A stretch of DNA of 28,533 nucleotides from positions 1 to 28,533 of the forward strand of contig JAVBLF010000076.1 in NCBI GenBank assembly GCA_031553675.1. Reading direction: 5' to 3'. This document shows positions 14,737-22,937 of the stretch, piece after piece (position 1 is the stretch's first letter; every line of letters starts with the position of its first letter). Origin of the DNA: JAVBLF01 sp031553675 (GTDB taxonomy: Bacteria; Bacillota; Clostridia; Christensenellales; CALWSW01). Under the pieces are notes generated by a model, which saw only the letters and a list, made by a program, of their open reading frames with translations, was not told where the DNA came from and ran no database searches. Both the position numbers and the translations under genes were made by a program.

Positions 14737-15354
14737 CTAGGGGATCGAATCGGCCAAATCGCCCTCGCAGCTGATCGTGTGCGCCTGCCAGGGGATGACC
14801 TTGCCGCTGTTTTGCATCGCCTTGGTCACGGCGTTCACGATGCCCGCGCAGCAAGCGACTTCCATGCGCAGCACCGTCACAGACTTGATCTCGTTGCGCG
14901 ACAAGATGTCCGTCAGTCGGGCCGCATAGTCCCTGTCGTCGAGCTTGGGGCATCCAAAAAGGGTCACGCGGCTCCGCATGAAATCCTTGTGGATGCCCGC
15001 GTAGGCATAGGCCACGCAGTCCGCCACGACCAAAAGATGCGCGTTCTGCAAAAATGGCGCGTGGGGGGACACCAGGGCAAGCTGCACCGGCCAATGGCGC
15101 AGCCCCAATTGTTCGCCTTCGCCGTTGTCCGGGTCGTTGCGGGGGGCGCCTTCCCGATCGGGATGGAAGACCGTGATGTGGATCGCCCCCGCCGGACAGG
15201 TCGGCAGGCAATTGCCCAGCCCTTCGCAGTAGTCGTCGTCCAGGAGGGCCGCCTTGCCGTCCACCATGCCGATCGCGCCGCCTTCGCAGACCTCGGCGCA
15301 CAGGCCGCAACCCGTACACGCCCCCCGATCGATTTCGACGATCGCTCGTTTCAT
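14737..15354 (-). CDS. 4Fe-4S ferredoxin-like protein with conserved Cys-rich C-terminal domain
   Basis: A 205-aa iron-sulfur protein. The first cluster motif is complete, CTGCGLCAEVC (C13, C16, C19, C23). The second, YCEGLGNCLPTCP (C43, C49, C53), has Leu at the position of the usual second Cys. Beyond the ferredoxin module, residues ~100-205 form a domain with VADCVAYAYAG, LFGCPKLDD, VLRMEVACCAGI and IPWQAHTISC. I recall this arrangement as a conserved protein of anaerobic Clostridia and archaea without a settled function; electron transfer or Fe-S sensing is likely. The ATG at 15352-15354 is chosen because GGAGG is 7 nt upstream; an earlier in-frame ATG has none. It has its own promoter and terminator. 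Confidence 0.85.
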   Translation of the reverse strand: MKRAIVEIDRGACTGCGLCAEVCEGGAIGMVDGKAALLDDDYCEGLGNCLPTCPAGAIHITVFHPDREGAPRNDPDNGEGEQLGLRHWPVQLALVSPHAPFLQNAHLLVVADCVAYAYAGIHKDFMRSRVTLFGCPKLDDRDYAARLTDILSRNEIKSVTVLRMEVACCAGIVNAVTKAMQNSGKVIPWQAHTISCEGDLADSIP

Positions 15355-15380
15355 CTTTCGTCCTCCCTCCATATACAATC

Positions 15381-15409
15381 AGTATACAGGTTTCCGGCGC
15401 AAAAGTCAG
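15381..15409 (-). promoter_or_regulatory. Promoter of the ferredoxin-like gene
   Basis: CTGACT (15404-15409) and TATACT (15381-15386) are 17 bp apart on the minus strand, just after the cls stop at 15426. Confidence 0.7.
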
Positions 15410-15425
15410 GACTTGTGCCGATTTT

Positions 15426-17048
15426 TTACATCATCGGCGCAAAGACCCGCAACACATCCTGGATCAGCTTGACGTACCACGGGCGCTTCTTCCATTCCTC
15501 CAGCACGATCTCTTCGCTCATGTCGAGGGTCGCGCGGATGTCTCCGTCGATCTCGCTGACGAGCGGCGAACCGCAAGTCCATACCGCGTCCTCGTAATGG
15601 AGGTAAAAACTGCGAAAATCCATGTTGACGCTGCCGATCAAAGCGCTCGTCCCGTCGGCGGCGATCATCTTGGCATGGATGTAACCGGGCGTGTACTCGT
15701 AGACCCGCACGCCCGCCTGCAAAAGCTCGCCGTAAAACGAACGCGTCACCATATGGACGTACCAATGGTCAGGGATGTGCGGCACGATGATGCGAACGTC
15801 CACGCCGCTGCGCCCCGCCAAACAGAGCGCGTCCAACAGGTCGTAGTCGAGCACGAGGTAGGGCGAGGTCATGTAGCAGCTTTTCCGCGCGTCGCTCACC
15901 ATGAGCTTGAAGAGGTCGAGCGCCGGATTCTTCGGGTTGTTCGCCGGCCCGTCCATCATAGGCTGAAAGAAACCTGGCGCCTCCGTCACATGGCAGCGCG
16001 GCCGGAAGGGCTCGTAATCCTCGGTGATCGTCCGCCGCGTCATGTCCCACATCTGCAAAAAGGTCACGGTCAAGCCCCATGCGGCGTCTCCGCGCAACCG
16101 AACGCAGGTATCCTTCCAGTGCCCGTGCTTTTCGACGAGGTTGGCGTATTCGTCGGCCAGGTTGCAGCCACCCGTGTGCGCGACGTCGCCGTCGATGACG
16201 GCGATCTTCTGGTGGTTGCGGTAGTTCATGTAGAGCGCCTGGATGTAGCGCGTCGTCTTGTTGAAGACCTGGACCTGGATGCCTTCGGCGCGCATCTTTT
16301 CCATGTCCTTGCGCGGGATCGTCACGATGCTGCCCAGGTCGTCGTACATCAGGCGGATGTCCAGCCCCTGCGCCGCCTTGATGCGAAGCGCATTCAGCAC
16401 GCTGCTCCAAAGCTCGCCGTCCTCGATGATGAAGGACTCGATGAACACGAAACGCTCGGCCTTTTCGATGTCCGCAAGCAGCGCCTTCCACCACAGTTCG
16501 CCCAGCGGATAGTAAGTCGCCCCGGTGTTGCGGTAGACCGGAAAGCCGCAGCCGGCCAAATAACGCGAAACGCGCGACTGTTCCGGATGCGCTTGGTCCA
16601 GCGCGTCGCGAACGGCCGGATCTTGCGGCGTCTCGGAAAAGCCGCGCGAAAAGGATTTCTCGATGTAACCGCGCTCGCGTTTGGCGATGTCGACCCGGCC
16701 CCAGGTCAGGTAGAGCACCAGCCCCACGAAAGGCATGAGCAAGATCATGAAGGTCCAGACGATCTTGTAGGATGGGCTGTCCGTCGAACTGAGCATGGCA
16801 ACGACGACGAGCACCGCCAACACTTCGATGCTCGTAAAAATGGCCGTCGAAAACGCGTGGAGGCGCGTCGAAACGACGAAGACTACCGCCACCTGTGCCG
16901 CGACGAGCAGCGCGATCAAAAGGATGCGAAGCGCGCCGTAGACCTTACCGTTGTCGCCGCTTTCGGTGCGGCTGTTGTTGCGGCGAAATTCCCTCTCCAA
17001 TTGCCGGATCGCGTTCTCAACCGTCCTGTCGTTCTGCTTCTTTCCCAC
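15426..17048 (-). CDS. cls: Cardiolipin synthase (phospholipase D type)
   Basis: The enzyme condenses two phosphatidylglycerols into cardiolipin plus glycerol at the membrane. The 540-aa product has an N-terminal hydrophilic stretch, then three hydrophobic segments (about residues 38-60, 68-87 and 95-116, the last ending in LYLTWGR as in bacterial Cls). Two PLD motifs follow: H279-x-K281-x4-D286 (HQKIAVID, then GGCNLADEY) and H458-x-K460-x4-D465 (HAKMIAAD, then GSVNMDFRSF). The start is a GTG at 17046-17048 with AAGGGGGAG about 9 nt upstream. It is 27 bp downstream of the GNAT gene and likely in the purL-purD operon. Both catalytic halves are intact. Confidence 0.93.
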   Translation of the reverse strand: MGKKQNDRTVENAIRQLEREFRRNNSRTESGDNGKVYGALRILLIALLVAAQVAVVFVVSTRLHAFSTAIFTSIEVLAVLVVVAMLSSTDSPSYKIVWTFMILLMPFVGLVLYLTWGRVDIAKRERGYIEKSFSRGFSETPQDPAVRDALDQAHPEQSRVSRYLAGCGFPVYRNTGATYYPLGELWWKALLADIEKAERFVFIESFIIEDGELWSSVLNALRIKAAQGLDIRLMYDDLGSIVTIPRKDMEKMRAEGIQVQVFNKTTRYIQALYMNYRNHQKIAVIDGDVAHTGGCNLADEYANLVEKHGHWKDTCVRLRGDAAWGLTVTFLQMWDMTRRTITEDYEPFRPRCHVTEAPGFFQPMMDGPANNPKNPALDLFKLMVSDARKSCYMTSPYLVLDYDLLDALCLAGRSGVDVRIIVPHIPDHWYVHMVTRSFYGELLQAGVRVYEYTPGYIHAKMIAADGTSALIGSVNMDFRSFYLHYEDAVWTCGSPLVSEIDGDIRATLDMSEEIVLEEWKKRPWYVKLIQDVLRVFAPMM

Positions 17049-17075
17049 GCGAACACACTCCCCCTTTTCAAACGC

Positions 17076-17651
17076 TTACCGACCGCTCCCCCGATCGACG
17101 ACGTCGATGTGCTTGAGCCAGCGTTCCGAGCGGAACGCCGCGCGGTAACAAGCGTGCATCGCCTGCCGCGCGCTGATCGTCTCGGGCCCATTGGTCATGA
17201 TCCACATGTCGACGCCAAAGATCTTCGACCGTTCCGTCGGTAAGACGCGAAATCCCGCGCGTTCGTAAAACGCGACACGGCGCTCCCGAAGGCCCCGATC
17301 GGTTTCAGATTTGGCGCTTTCGGGGGCTTCGACCTCGATGAGCATCGCGCGATCGGCGAAGCGCTCCTCTAGCATGCGCAAAAAATCGCTTCCATAGCGC
17401 TTCGATCGGTGTTCGGGCAGCACGGCCAAAAAATTCAACAGCGCAAAGCGCGATCCTTCCGGCGGCGTGACGACGGCGTAGGCGCGTGCTTCGCCCTCCT
17501 CGCACAGGTAGAAGGCCGCGTACACGCCGCGCTGGAAGCTGCTCGCGAAGGCGAAATAGGGCGGGCGCTCGTTCGCGGGAAAGTCGCGTTTCATCTGCGC
17601 ATACAGTGCCCGCACCTCTTGCACGGCAATTGCGCGGAGTGTCAGGCTCAT
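17076..17651 (-). CDS. GNAT family N-acetyltransferase
   Basis: GNAT enzymes move an acetyl group from acetyl-CoA to an amine. The 191-aa product begins MSLTLRAIAVQEV. A strand-helix pattern and the motif A region LNFLAVLPEHRSKRYGSDFL (about residues 72-91) fit the family, although the first Gly of the usual R/Q-x-x-G-x-G is Arg here. RRVAFYERAGFRVLPTE (about 130-146) is the typical C-terminal motif. The ATG overlaps the purD stop (ATGA at 17648-17651), which indicates translational coupling. The frame remains open far upstream, but that is a shadow of purD. The substrate is unknown. Confidence 0.82.
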   Translation of the reverse strand: MSLTLRAIAVQEVRALYAQMKRDFPANERPPYFAFASSFQRGVYAAFYLCEEGEARAYAVVTPPEGSRFALLNFLAVLPEHRSKRYGSDFLRMLEERFADRAMLIEVEAPESAKSETDRGLRERRVAFYERAGFRVLPTERSKIFGVDMWIMTNGPETISARQAMHACYRAAFRSERWLKHIDVVDRGSGR

Positions 17652-18904
17652 ACCCGTCCGATGTCCTTTCGATAAAACGCGCCCTCGAAGCGAATGCAGG
17701 CACAGGCGTCGTAGGCTTTTTGCAGCGCGGACTCCAGATCCTTCCCCTTGGCGGAAACGCCCAGCACGCGCCCGCCCGCCGTGACGATCGCGTTGCCGTC
17801 GCGTTTCGTGCCGGCGTGAAAGACCGTCGCGCCACAAGCCGTCGCGCCATCCAGCCCTTGGATCGGTTTGTCGGATTCGTAGGCGCCCGGATAGCCTCCC
17901 GACGCCATGACGACGCAGACCGCTGCGTCGTTCGAAAAGCGAATGTCCGCTCGGTCGAGCGTCCTGTCGATCACCGCTTCGAACGCCTCGACGATGTCGC
18001 TTTCCATCAGCATCAAAACCGCCTGCGTCTCGGGGTCGCCGAAGCGCGCGTTGTATTCGAGTACCTTGGGCCCGTCCTTCGTCAGCATGAGGCCGAAGTA
18101 AAGCACGCCCTGAAAACGCCGTCCCTCCGCCTCCATCGCGCGTATCGTCGGCTCCATGATCGTTCTTTCGACGATCGCGGCGAGTTCCGGCGTATACTTG
18201 GGACTGGGTGCGATCGCGCCCATCCCGCCAGTATTGGGGCCTCGGTTGCCGTCGAAAATGCGCTTGTGATCTTGGGCGCTGGGCAGCGGCACGAGCGTTT
18301 TGCCGTCGGTGAATGCCAGGACGGACACCTCCGGCCCTTCGAGGCATTCCTCGATCACGACGCGCTGGCCCGCCGCGCCGAAGCGGTTTTCCTGCATGAT
18401 CGCCCGCACGGCTTCGCGCGCGTCGGCGCGGGTGTAGCAGATGAAGACGCCTTTGCCGAGCGCCAGGCCGTCCGCCTTGACGACGACGGGGATCGCGCAG
18501 TGTTCGACGTAGTGCAGCGCCCCGTTGATCTCGTCGAAGGCCGCGTAATCGGCCGTCGGAATGCCATGGCGCTTCATCAGATCCTTGGCAAAGGTCTTGC
18601 TCGCCTCGATGACAGCCGCACTTTGGCGCGGCCCAAAAGCCCGCAGTCCGGCCGCTTCCATCGCGTCGACCATGCCGAGCGCCAAAGGGTCGTCCGGCGC
18701 GACGACGACGAGGTCAAAGCGCTCTTGGACGGCATAAGCCACCATCCCCTCGACGTCCGTCGCCTTGATGTCGACGCAAGCCGCAATCTCCGCGATCCCG
18801 CCGTTTCCCGGCGCGCAGACGATTCCTTCCACGCGCGGGCTCTTGGCGATCGCCCATGCCAGCGCGTGCTCGCGGCCGCCGCCGCCTACGATCAATACCT
18901 TCAT
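17648..18904 (-). CDS. purD: Phosphoribosylamine-glycine ligase (GAR synthetase)
   Basis: PurD catalyses the second step of purine synthesis: 5-phosphoribosylamine + glycine + ATP gives GAR. The 418-aa product starts with the family signature MKVLIVGGGGREHALAWAI, and has VVAPDDPLA, the ATP-grasp block with PVVVKADGLALGKGV, the GNRGPNTGGMGA loop, and LEYNARFGDPETQ. The ATG at 18902-18904 has AAAGGGGAA upstream. An in-frame ATG at 18938-18940 overlaps the purL stop but would add twelve residues not seen in the family. It lies 32 bp after purL and overlaps the GNAT gene by 4 bp, in a purL-purD-GNAT-cls operon. Confidence 0.97.
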   Translation of the reverse strand: MKVLIVGGGGREHALAWAIAKSPRVEGIVCAPGNGGIAEIAACVDIKATDVEGMVAYAVQERFDLVVVAPDDPLALGMVDAMEAAGLRAFGPRQSAAVIEASKTFAKDLMKRHGIPTADYAAFDEINGALHYVEHCAIPVVVKADGLALGKGVFICYTRADAREAVRAIMQENRFGAAGQRVVIEECLEGPEVSVLAFTDGKTLVPLPSAQDHKRIFDGNRGPNTGGMGAIAPSPKYTPELAAIVERTIMEPTIRAMEAEGRRFQGVLYFGLMLTKDGPKVLEYNARFGDPETQAVLMLMESDIVEAFEAVIDRTLDRADIRFSNDAAVCVVMASGGYPGAYESDKPIQGLDGATACGATVFHAGTKRDGNAIVTAGGRVLGVSAKGKDLESALQKAYDACACIRFEGAFYRKDIGRV

Positions 18905-18936
18905 GGCTATTCCCCTTTTGTCGAATTTGTCTGCTT

Positions 18937-21900
18937 TCATTGAAAATAGGCTACCCCGGATTCGAAGAGTTTTTGATCCTTCTCCCCTGGAACGTTTTTC
19001 CCGACCTCGCTCCCGAAGCGCTCCGAATGCGCCATCTTGCCGAGGATGCGCCCGTCGGGGCTCGTGATGCCCTCAACCGCCCAGCAGGAGCCGTTGGGGT
19101 TGTGGGGCATGTCGAGGCGGGGTTGGCCGTTGGCGTCGCAGTATTGGAAGGCGATCTGTCCGGCGGCAGCGAGCGCGTTGCGTTGGGCTTCCGACGCCAT
19201 GAAGCGGCCTTCGCCGTGGGAGACGGGGACGCTGTGGACGTCGCCGAGGCTCACCCCGGCCAGCCAGGGAGAGCGCGTGCTCGCGACGCGGGTGCGGACG
19301 TATTGCGCGACGTGGCGGCCGATGCGGTTGGTGGTGAGCGTCGGATCGTCGCTCGCGAGGGGGCGGATGGATCCGCCGGGCAAAAGGCCGAGTTTGATCA
19401 GCGCCTGGAAGCCGTTGCAAACGCCCAGCATGAGGCCGTCGCGCTTGTCCAGCAGTTCCATGACGGCGCTCGCGACCTCGGGGCTGCGAAAGGCCGCTGC
19501 GATGAATTTCGCCGAGCCGTCCGGTTCGTCGCCCAGCGAAAAACCGCCGGGGATCATGACGATCTGGGCCTGGCGGATCGCAGCGGCGAGTTCGGCGATC
19601 GATTCGCGCAGGGCTTCGGGTGTGAGGTTGCGGATGATCTGCGTGTGTGCGATCGCCCCGGCTCGCTCGAAAGCGCTGGCGCTGTCGTATTCGCAGTTGC
19701 TTCCCGGGAAGACCGGTATCACGACGCGTGGGCGCGCGATGCGGACGGCGGCCGCCTTGCCTTGCATGGCGAGCAGCTTGCCGCGGCCGTAAAAGCCCAG
19801 CGTGGGCGCTTCTCCGACGTCCTCGCTTCGCGTGGGGAAGACGCTTTCGAGCGGCGCTTCCCAGGCGGCGGCGAGTTCGGCGATCGGGATCGTCTCATCC
19901 GCGATCTGAAGGGAGGGCGTGGTGGTCGTCTGCCCGAGAAGAAGCAGGGACGGATGCGTGAAGCCCTCTGCCAGCTCGACGACGATCGCGCCATAGTCGG
20001 GCGCAAACGCCTTCTCGATCGGGACGCCCGGGCAAGCCGCAAAGCCGACGCGGTTGCCAAAGCCCATCTTGGCGACCGCTTCCAGCCAGCCACCGCTGCC
20101 GACCGCCTTGGCCGAAAGGACTTTCCCGTCGTCGATCCATCGCTTGAGGGCGGCGAAGTTTTGTTTCAATGCGCCAAACGCGGGCAGATCGTCGGCGTTG
20201 CGCGGGCAGGCCAGCAGCGCGACATCGTGGCCGGACGCTTGGCCGTCGGTGGAGAGGACGGCTTTCGCGTCGCCGACGACCAGCGCAAACGCGACGAGTG
20301 TCGGCGGTACGTCGAGCGTTTCGAAGCTGCCCGACATCGAGTCCTTGCCGCCGATCGCCGGAACGCCCAGTTCCGTCTGCACCCAGTACGCGCCGAGAAG
20401 GGCGGCGAGCGGTTTGCCCCAACGTTTCGGGTCGTCGCCGAGGCGCTCGAAGTACTCTTGGAGGCTGAGCCTCGCGCGCAACGCGTCGCCCCCGGCTGCG
20501 GCGATCTTCGCGAGCGCGTGGGTGATCGCGTAGGCCGCACCGTGGAAGGGCGACCAGGTGCTGAGTTCGGGATCGTAGCCGTGCGCCATGATCGTGCAGG
20601 CGTCGGTTTCCGCGCCGAGCACGGGCAGTTTGGCCGCCATGGCGTCGATCGGGCTCGCGGCATGCGACCCGCCGAACGGATTGAGTACGGCATTCGCGCC
20701 GATCGACGCGTCGAAACGCTCGATCAGGCCGCGTTGGCTGCATCGGTTTAGGTCGGACAGGCAGGCTTCGAGGGCGGTGCGGATGCCCGACGACAGCGGC
20801 TTGGACGCGAAAAAGCGCCGCTCTTCAGGCGCGGATATGCGGGCTTTCGCATGCTGCTCGACGCCGTTCGTATCGAGGAAAGCGCGGTCGAGATCGACGA
20901 TCGTTTGGCCACGCCAGCGCATGACGAGGCGTTTTTCGGCGCTGACTGTGGCGACGGCGGTCGCTTCGAGGTTTTCGGCGGCGGCCATGGCGACAAACGC
21001 TTGTGCATCGGCAGCCGCGACGACGCAGGCCATACGTTCCTGCGATTCGGAGATGGCGAGTTCGGTGCCGTCGAGGCCCACGTATTTTTTCGGCACCGCG
21101 TCGAGGTCGATCGCCAGCCCGTCCGCCAGTTCGCCGATCGCGACACTGACGCCGCCCGCGCCGAAGTCATTGCAGCGCTTGATCAGGCGGGTGAAATCGG
21201 GGTTGCGGAAAAGGCGCTGGATGGCGCGCTCGGTGGGCGGGTTGCCCTTTTGCACTTCTGCGCCGCAGCTTTCGAGGGAGCTGGCATCGTGCGCCTTCGA
21301 CGAGCCGGTCGCACCGCCGCAACCGTCGCGTCCGGTACGCCCACCGAGCAGGAGCACGACGTCCCCCGGCTGGGGCGTTTCGCGCCGGACGTTTTTCTTG
21401 GGCGCCGCGCCGACGACCGCGCCGACCTCCATGCGTTTGGCGCGGTAGCCCTCGCTGTAGATCTCGGCGACGTGTCCGGTTTGCAGGCCGATCTGGTTGC
21501 CATAGCTCGAAAAACCCGCGGCGGCCGTCGTCGTGATCTTGCGCTGCGGGAGTTTTCCGGGCAGAGTTTCTTCGATCGAAACGCGCGGATCGCCGCTGCC
21601 CGTGACGCGCATGGCCTGGTAGACGTAACTGCGGCCGGAGAGCGGGTCGCGGATCGCCCCGCCGAGGCAGGTCGCCGCGCCGCCGAAAGGCTCGATCTCG
21701 GTCGGGTGGTTGTGGGTCTCGTTTTTGAACATGACCAGCCAGCGCTCGGCATGGGTGCCGGTGGCGTCGGTCACGTCGATGCTCGTTTCGATCGAGCAGG
21801 CGTTGATCTCGTCCGATTCGTCGAGGTCGTCGAGCAGCCCATCGCGTTTGAGCTGCTTCATGCCGGCCAGGGCGATGTCCATGAGGCAGACGGGGCGTTT

Positions 21901-22701
21901 CGCGTCGGACGGACGGTTCTTCCGGTAGCGGTCGAGCGCGGCCTTCATCGCGGGCGCATAGGCGCCGTCGTCGATCGCGATCGCGTCGATCGACGTCAAG
22001 AAGGTCGTGTGGCGGCAGTGGTCGCTCCAATAGGTGTCGAGCACGCGAATTTCCGCGGCGGAGGGGTCGCGTTTGGCGCTGTCGCGAAAGTGGCGCTGGC
22101 AAGAGGCGAGGTCGGCGTCGCTCATGGCCAAGCCCCATTCGCTCCGCATGCGCTTGAGGGCGGCGCCGTCCATGCGCACAAAGCCTTCTATCCGCGCGAC
22201 GTCGGGGGCGTCCGGCCAATCGCTGTCGAGCGTTTCGGGCATCTCCATCGAAGCTTCGCGGCGCTCGATCGGGTTGATCAGGTAACGCTTGAGCGTGGCA
22301 ATTTCGTGTTCGGACAGCGGCCCCGTGAACGCGTAGACGTCGGCACAGCGCACCCGCACGACATCGACGCCGGTCAAAAGCTGAAGTCCTTTTTCCGCCG
22401 AATCGGCGCGCTGATCAAACTGCCCCGGCAGCGCTTCGACGGCCAGCAAGCGCCCTTCGATCGCGGGCAACGCGTCGTATGCCAGATCGTCGGTATTCGG
22501 CTCGGACAGGAGCAGCGCCGAAGCCCGACGCAGCGCCTCGTCGTCGATGCCCTGGATGTCGTAGCGCTTCCACAGCGACAGCCCTGTCGCGCTTCGAATG
22601 CCCAACACGGTTTGCACTTCGCGCAAGAGCCCGCGCGCCTCGGTGTCGAAGCCGCTGCGTTTGCAAACATATACACGCCGGACGTGTTTTGATTCCCCCA
22701 T
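18937..22701 (-). CDS. purL: Phosphoribosylformylglycinamidine synthase, large single-chain form
   Basis: PurL converts FGAR to FGAM with glutamine and ATP, the fourth step of purine synthesis. The 1254-aa single chain contains an N-terminal region, two AIR-synthase-like halves (YWSDHCRHTTFL near residue 220; NHPTEIEPFGGAATCLGG; later GGKDSMSGSFE) and a C-terminal class I glutaminase with PGSNCEYDSA, nucleophile Cys in LGVCNGFQAL, SHGEGRF and MAHSERF. This is the fused form, not the small PurL/PurQ/PurS set of Bacillus. The ATG at 22699-22701 has AGGTGG 7 nt upstream; an in-frame ATG at 22747-22749 lies almost at the predicted RNA start. It heads the purL-purD-GNAT-cls operon and is divergent from purF. 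Confidence 0.97.
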   Translation of the reverse strand: MGESKHVRRVYVCKRSGFDTEARGLLREVQTVLGIRSATGLSLWKRYDIQGIDDEALRRASALLLSEPNTDDLAYDALPAIEGRLLAVEALPGQFDQRADSAEKGLQLLTGVDVVRVRCADVYAFTGPLSEHEIATLKRYLINPIERREASMEMPETLDSDWPDAPDVARIEGFVRMDGAALKRMRSEWGLAMSDADLASCQRHFRDSAKRDPSAAEIRVLDTYWSDHCRHTTFLTSIDAIAIDDGAYAPAMKAALDRYRKNRPSDAKRPVCLMDIALAGMKQLKRDGLLDDLDESDEINACSIETSIDVTDATGTHAERWLVMFKNETHNHPTEIEPFGGAATCLGGAIRDPLSGRSYVYQAMRVTGSGDPRVSIEETLPGKLPQRKITTTAAAGFSSYGNQIGLQTGHVAEIYSEGYRAKRMEVGAVVGAAPKKNVRRETPQPGDVVLLLGGRTGRDGCGGATGSSKAHDASSLESCGAEVQKGNPPTERAIQRLFRNPDFTRLIKRCNDFGAGGVSVAIGELADGLAIDLDAVPKKYVGLDGTELAISESQERMACVVAAADAQAFVAMAAAENLEATAVATVSAEKRLVMRWRGQTIVDLDRAFLDTNGVEQHAKARISAPEERRFFASKPLSSGIRTALEACLSDLNRCSQRGLIERFDASIGANAVLNPFGGSHAASPIDAMAAKLPVLGAETDACTIMAHGYDPELSTWSPFHGAAYAITHALAKIAAAGGDALRARLSLQEYFERLGDDPKRWGKPLAALLGAYWVQTELGVPAIGGKDSMSGSFETLDVPPTLVAFALVVGDAKAVLSTDGQASGHDVALLACPRNADDLPAFGALKQNFAALKRWIDDGKVLSAKAVGSGGWLEAVAKMGFGNRVGFAACPGVPIEKAFAPDYGAIVVELAEGFTHPSLLLLGQTTTTPSLQIADETIPIAELAAAWEAPLESVFPTRSEDVGEAPTLGFYGRGKLLAMQGKAAAVRIARPRVVIPVFPGSNCEYDSASAFERAGAIAHTQIIRNLTPEALRESIAELAAAIRQAQIVMIPGGFSLGDEPDGSAKFIAAAFRSPEVASAVMELLDKRDGLMLGVCNGFQALIKLGLLPGGSIRPLASDDPTLTTNRIGRHVAQYVRTRVASTRSPWLAGVSLGDVHSVPVSHGEGRFMASEAQRNALAAAGQIAFQYCDANGQPRLDMPHNPNGSCWAVEGITSPDGRILGKMAHSERFGSEVGKNVPGEKDQKLFESGVAYFQ

Positions 22702-22724
22702 CGTTTCCACCTTTCGCCAACGGA

Positions 22725-22743
22725 GCGGATCGCTGCGATCCGC
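22725..22743. repeat. 8-bp stem-loop in the purL leader
   Basis: GCGGATCG (22725-22732) and CGATCCGC (22736-22743) flank a 3-nt loop. It would form within about ten nt of the 5' end of the purL transcript, upstream of the ribosome binding site; 5' hairpins of this kind often stabilise mRNA. Confidence 0.6.
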
Positions 22744-22758
22744 CTTCATTTACGAACT

Positions 22759-22787
22759 ATTATAGCACGACGGGCGCATTGTGAAAA
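22759..22787 (-). promoter_or_regulatory. Promoter of the purL operon
   Basis: On the minus strand a perfect -10 TATAAT (22759-22764) follows TTTTCA (22782-22787) at 17 bp. The sequence ATTTACGAACTAT (22748-22760), overlapping the -10 and the start site, matches 12 of 13 positions of the Bacillus PurBox consensus AWWWCCGAACWWT as I remember it. Confidence 0.75.
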
Positions 22788-22848
22788 CCAAATGCTGCAC
22801 GACCGATCGGATTCGATCGTTGCCTTTCGCATCGATAGAGGCACGGAA

Positions 22849-22877
22849 TTGACAGACGCAGCCTCCAGTGCTATCAT
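22849..22877 (+). promoter_or_regulatory. Promoter of purF
   Basis: A perfect -35 TTGACA (22849-22854) and TATCAT (22872-22877) are separated by 17 bp. Just downstream of the predicted start lies CGATCCGAACATT (22890-22902), an 11/13 match to the remembered PurBox consensus. Confidence 0.85.
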
Positions 22878-22937
22878 GACCCTTATACGCGATCCGAACA
22901 TTTTACGAGACACAACAAAGAACGATCGGAGACAACC

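Noticed and set aside
15597..17243. 548-codon plus-strand ORF opposite cls
   Set aside because: Antisense shadow with biased composition; cls has both HKD motifs on the other strand.
20851..22692. 613-codon plus-strand ORF opposite purL
   Set aside because: Antisense shadow of purL; no family resemblance and the composition is typical of reverse-frame translation.
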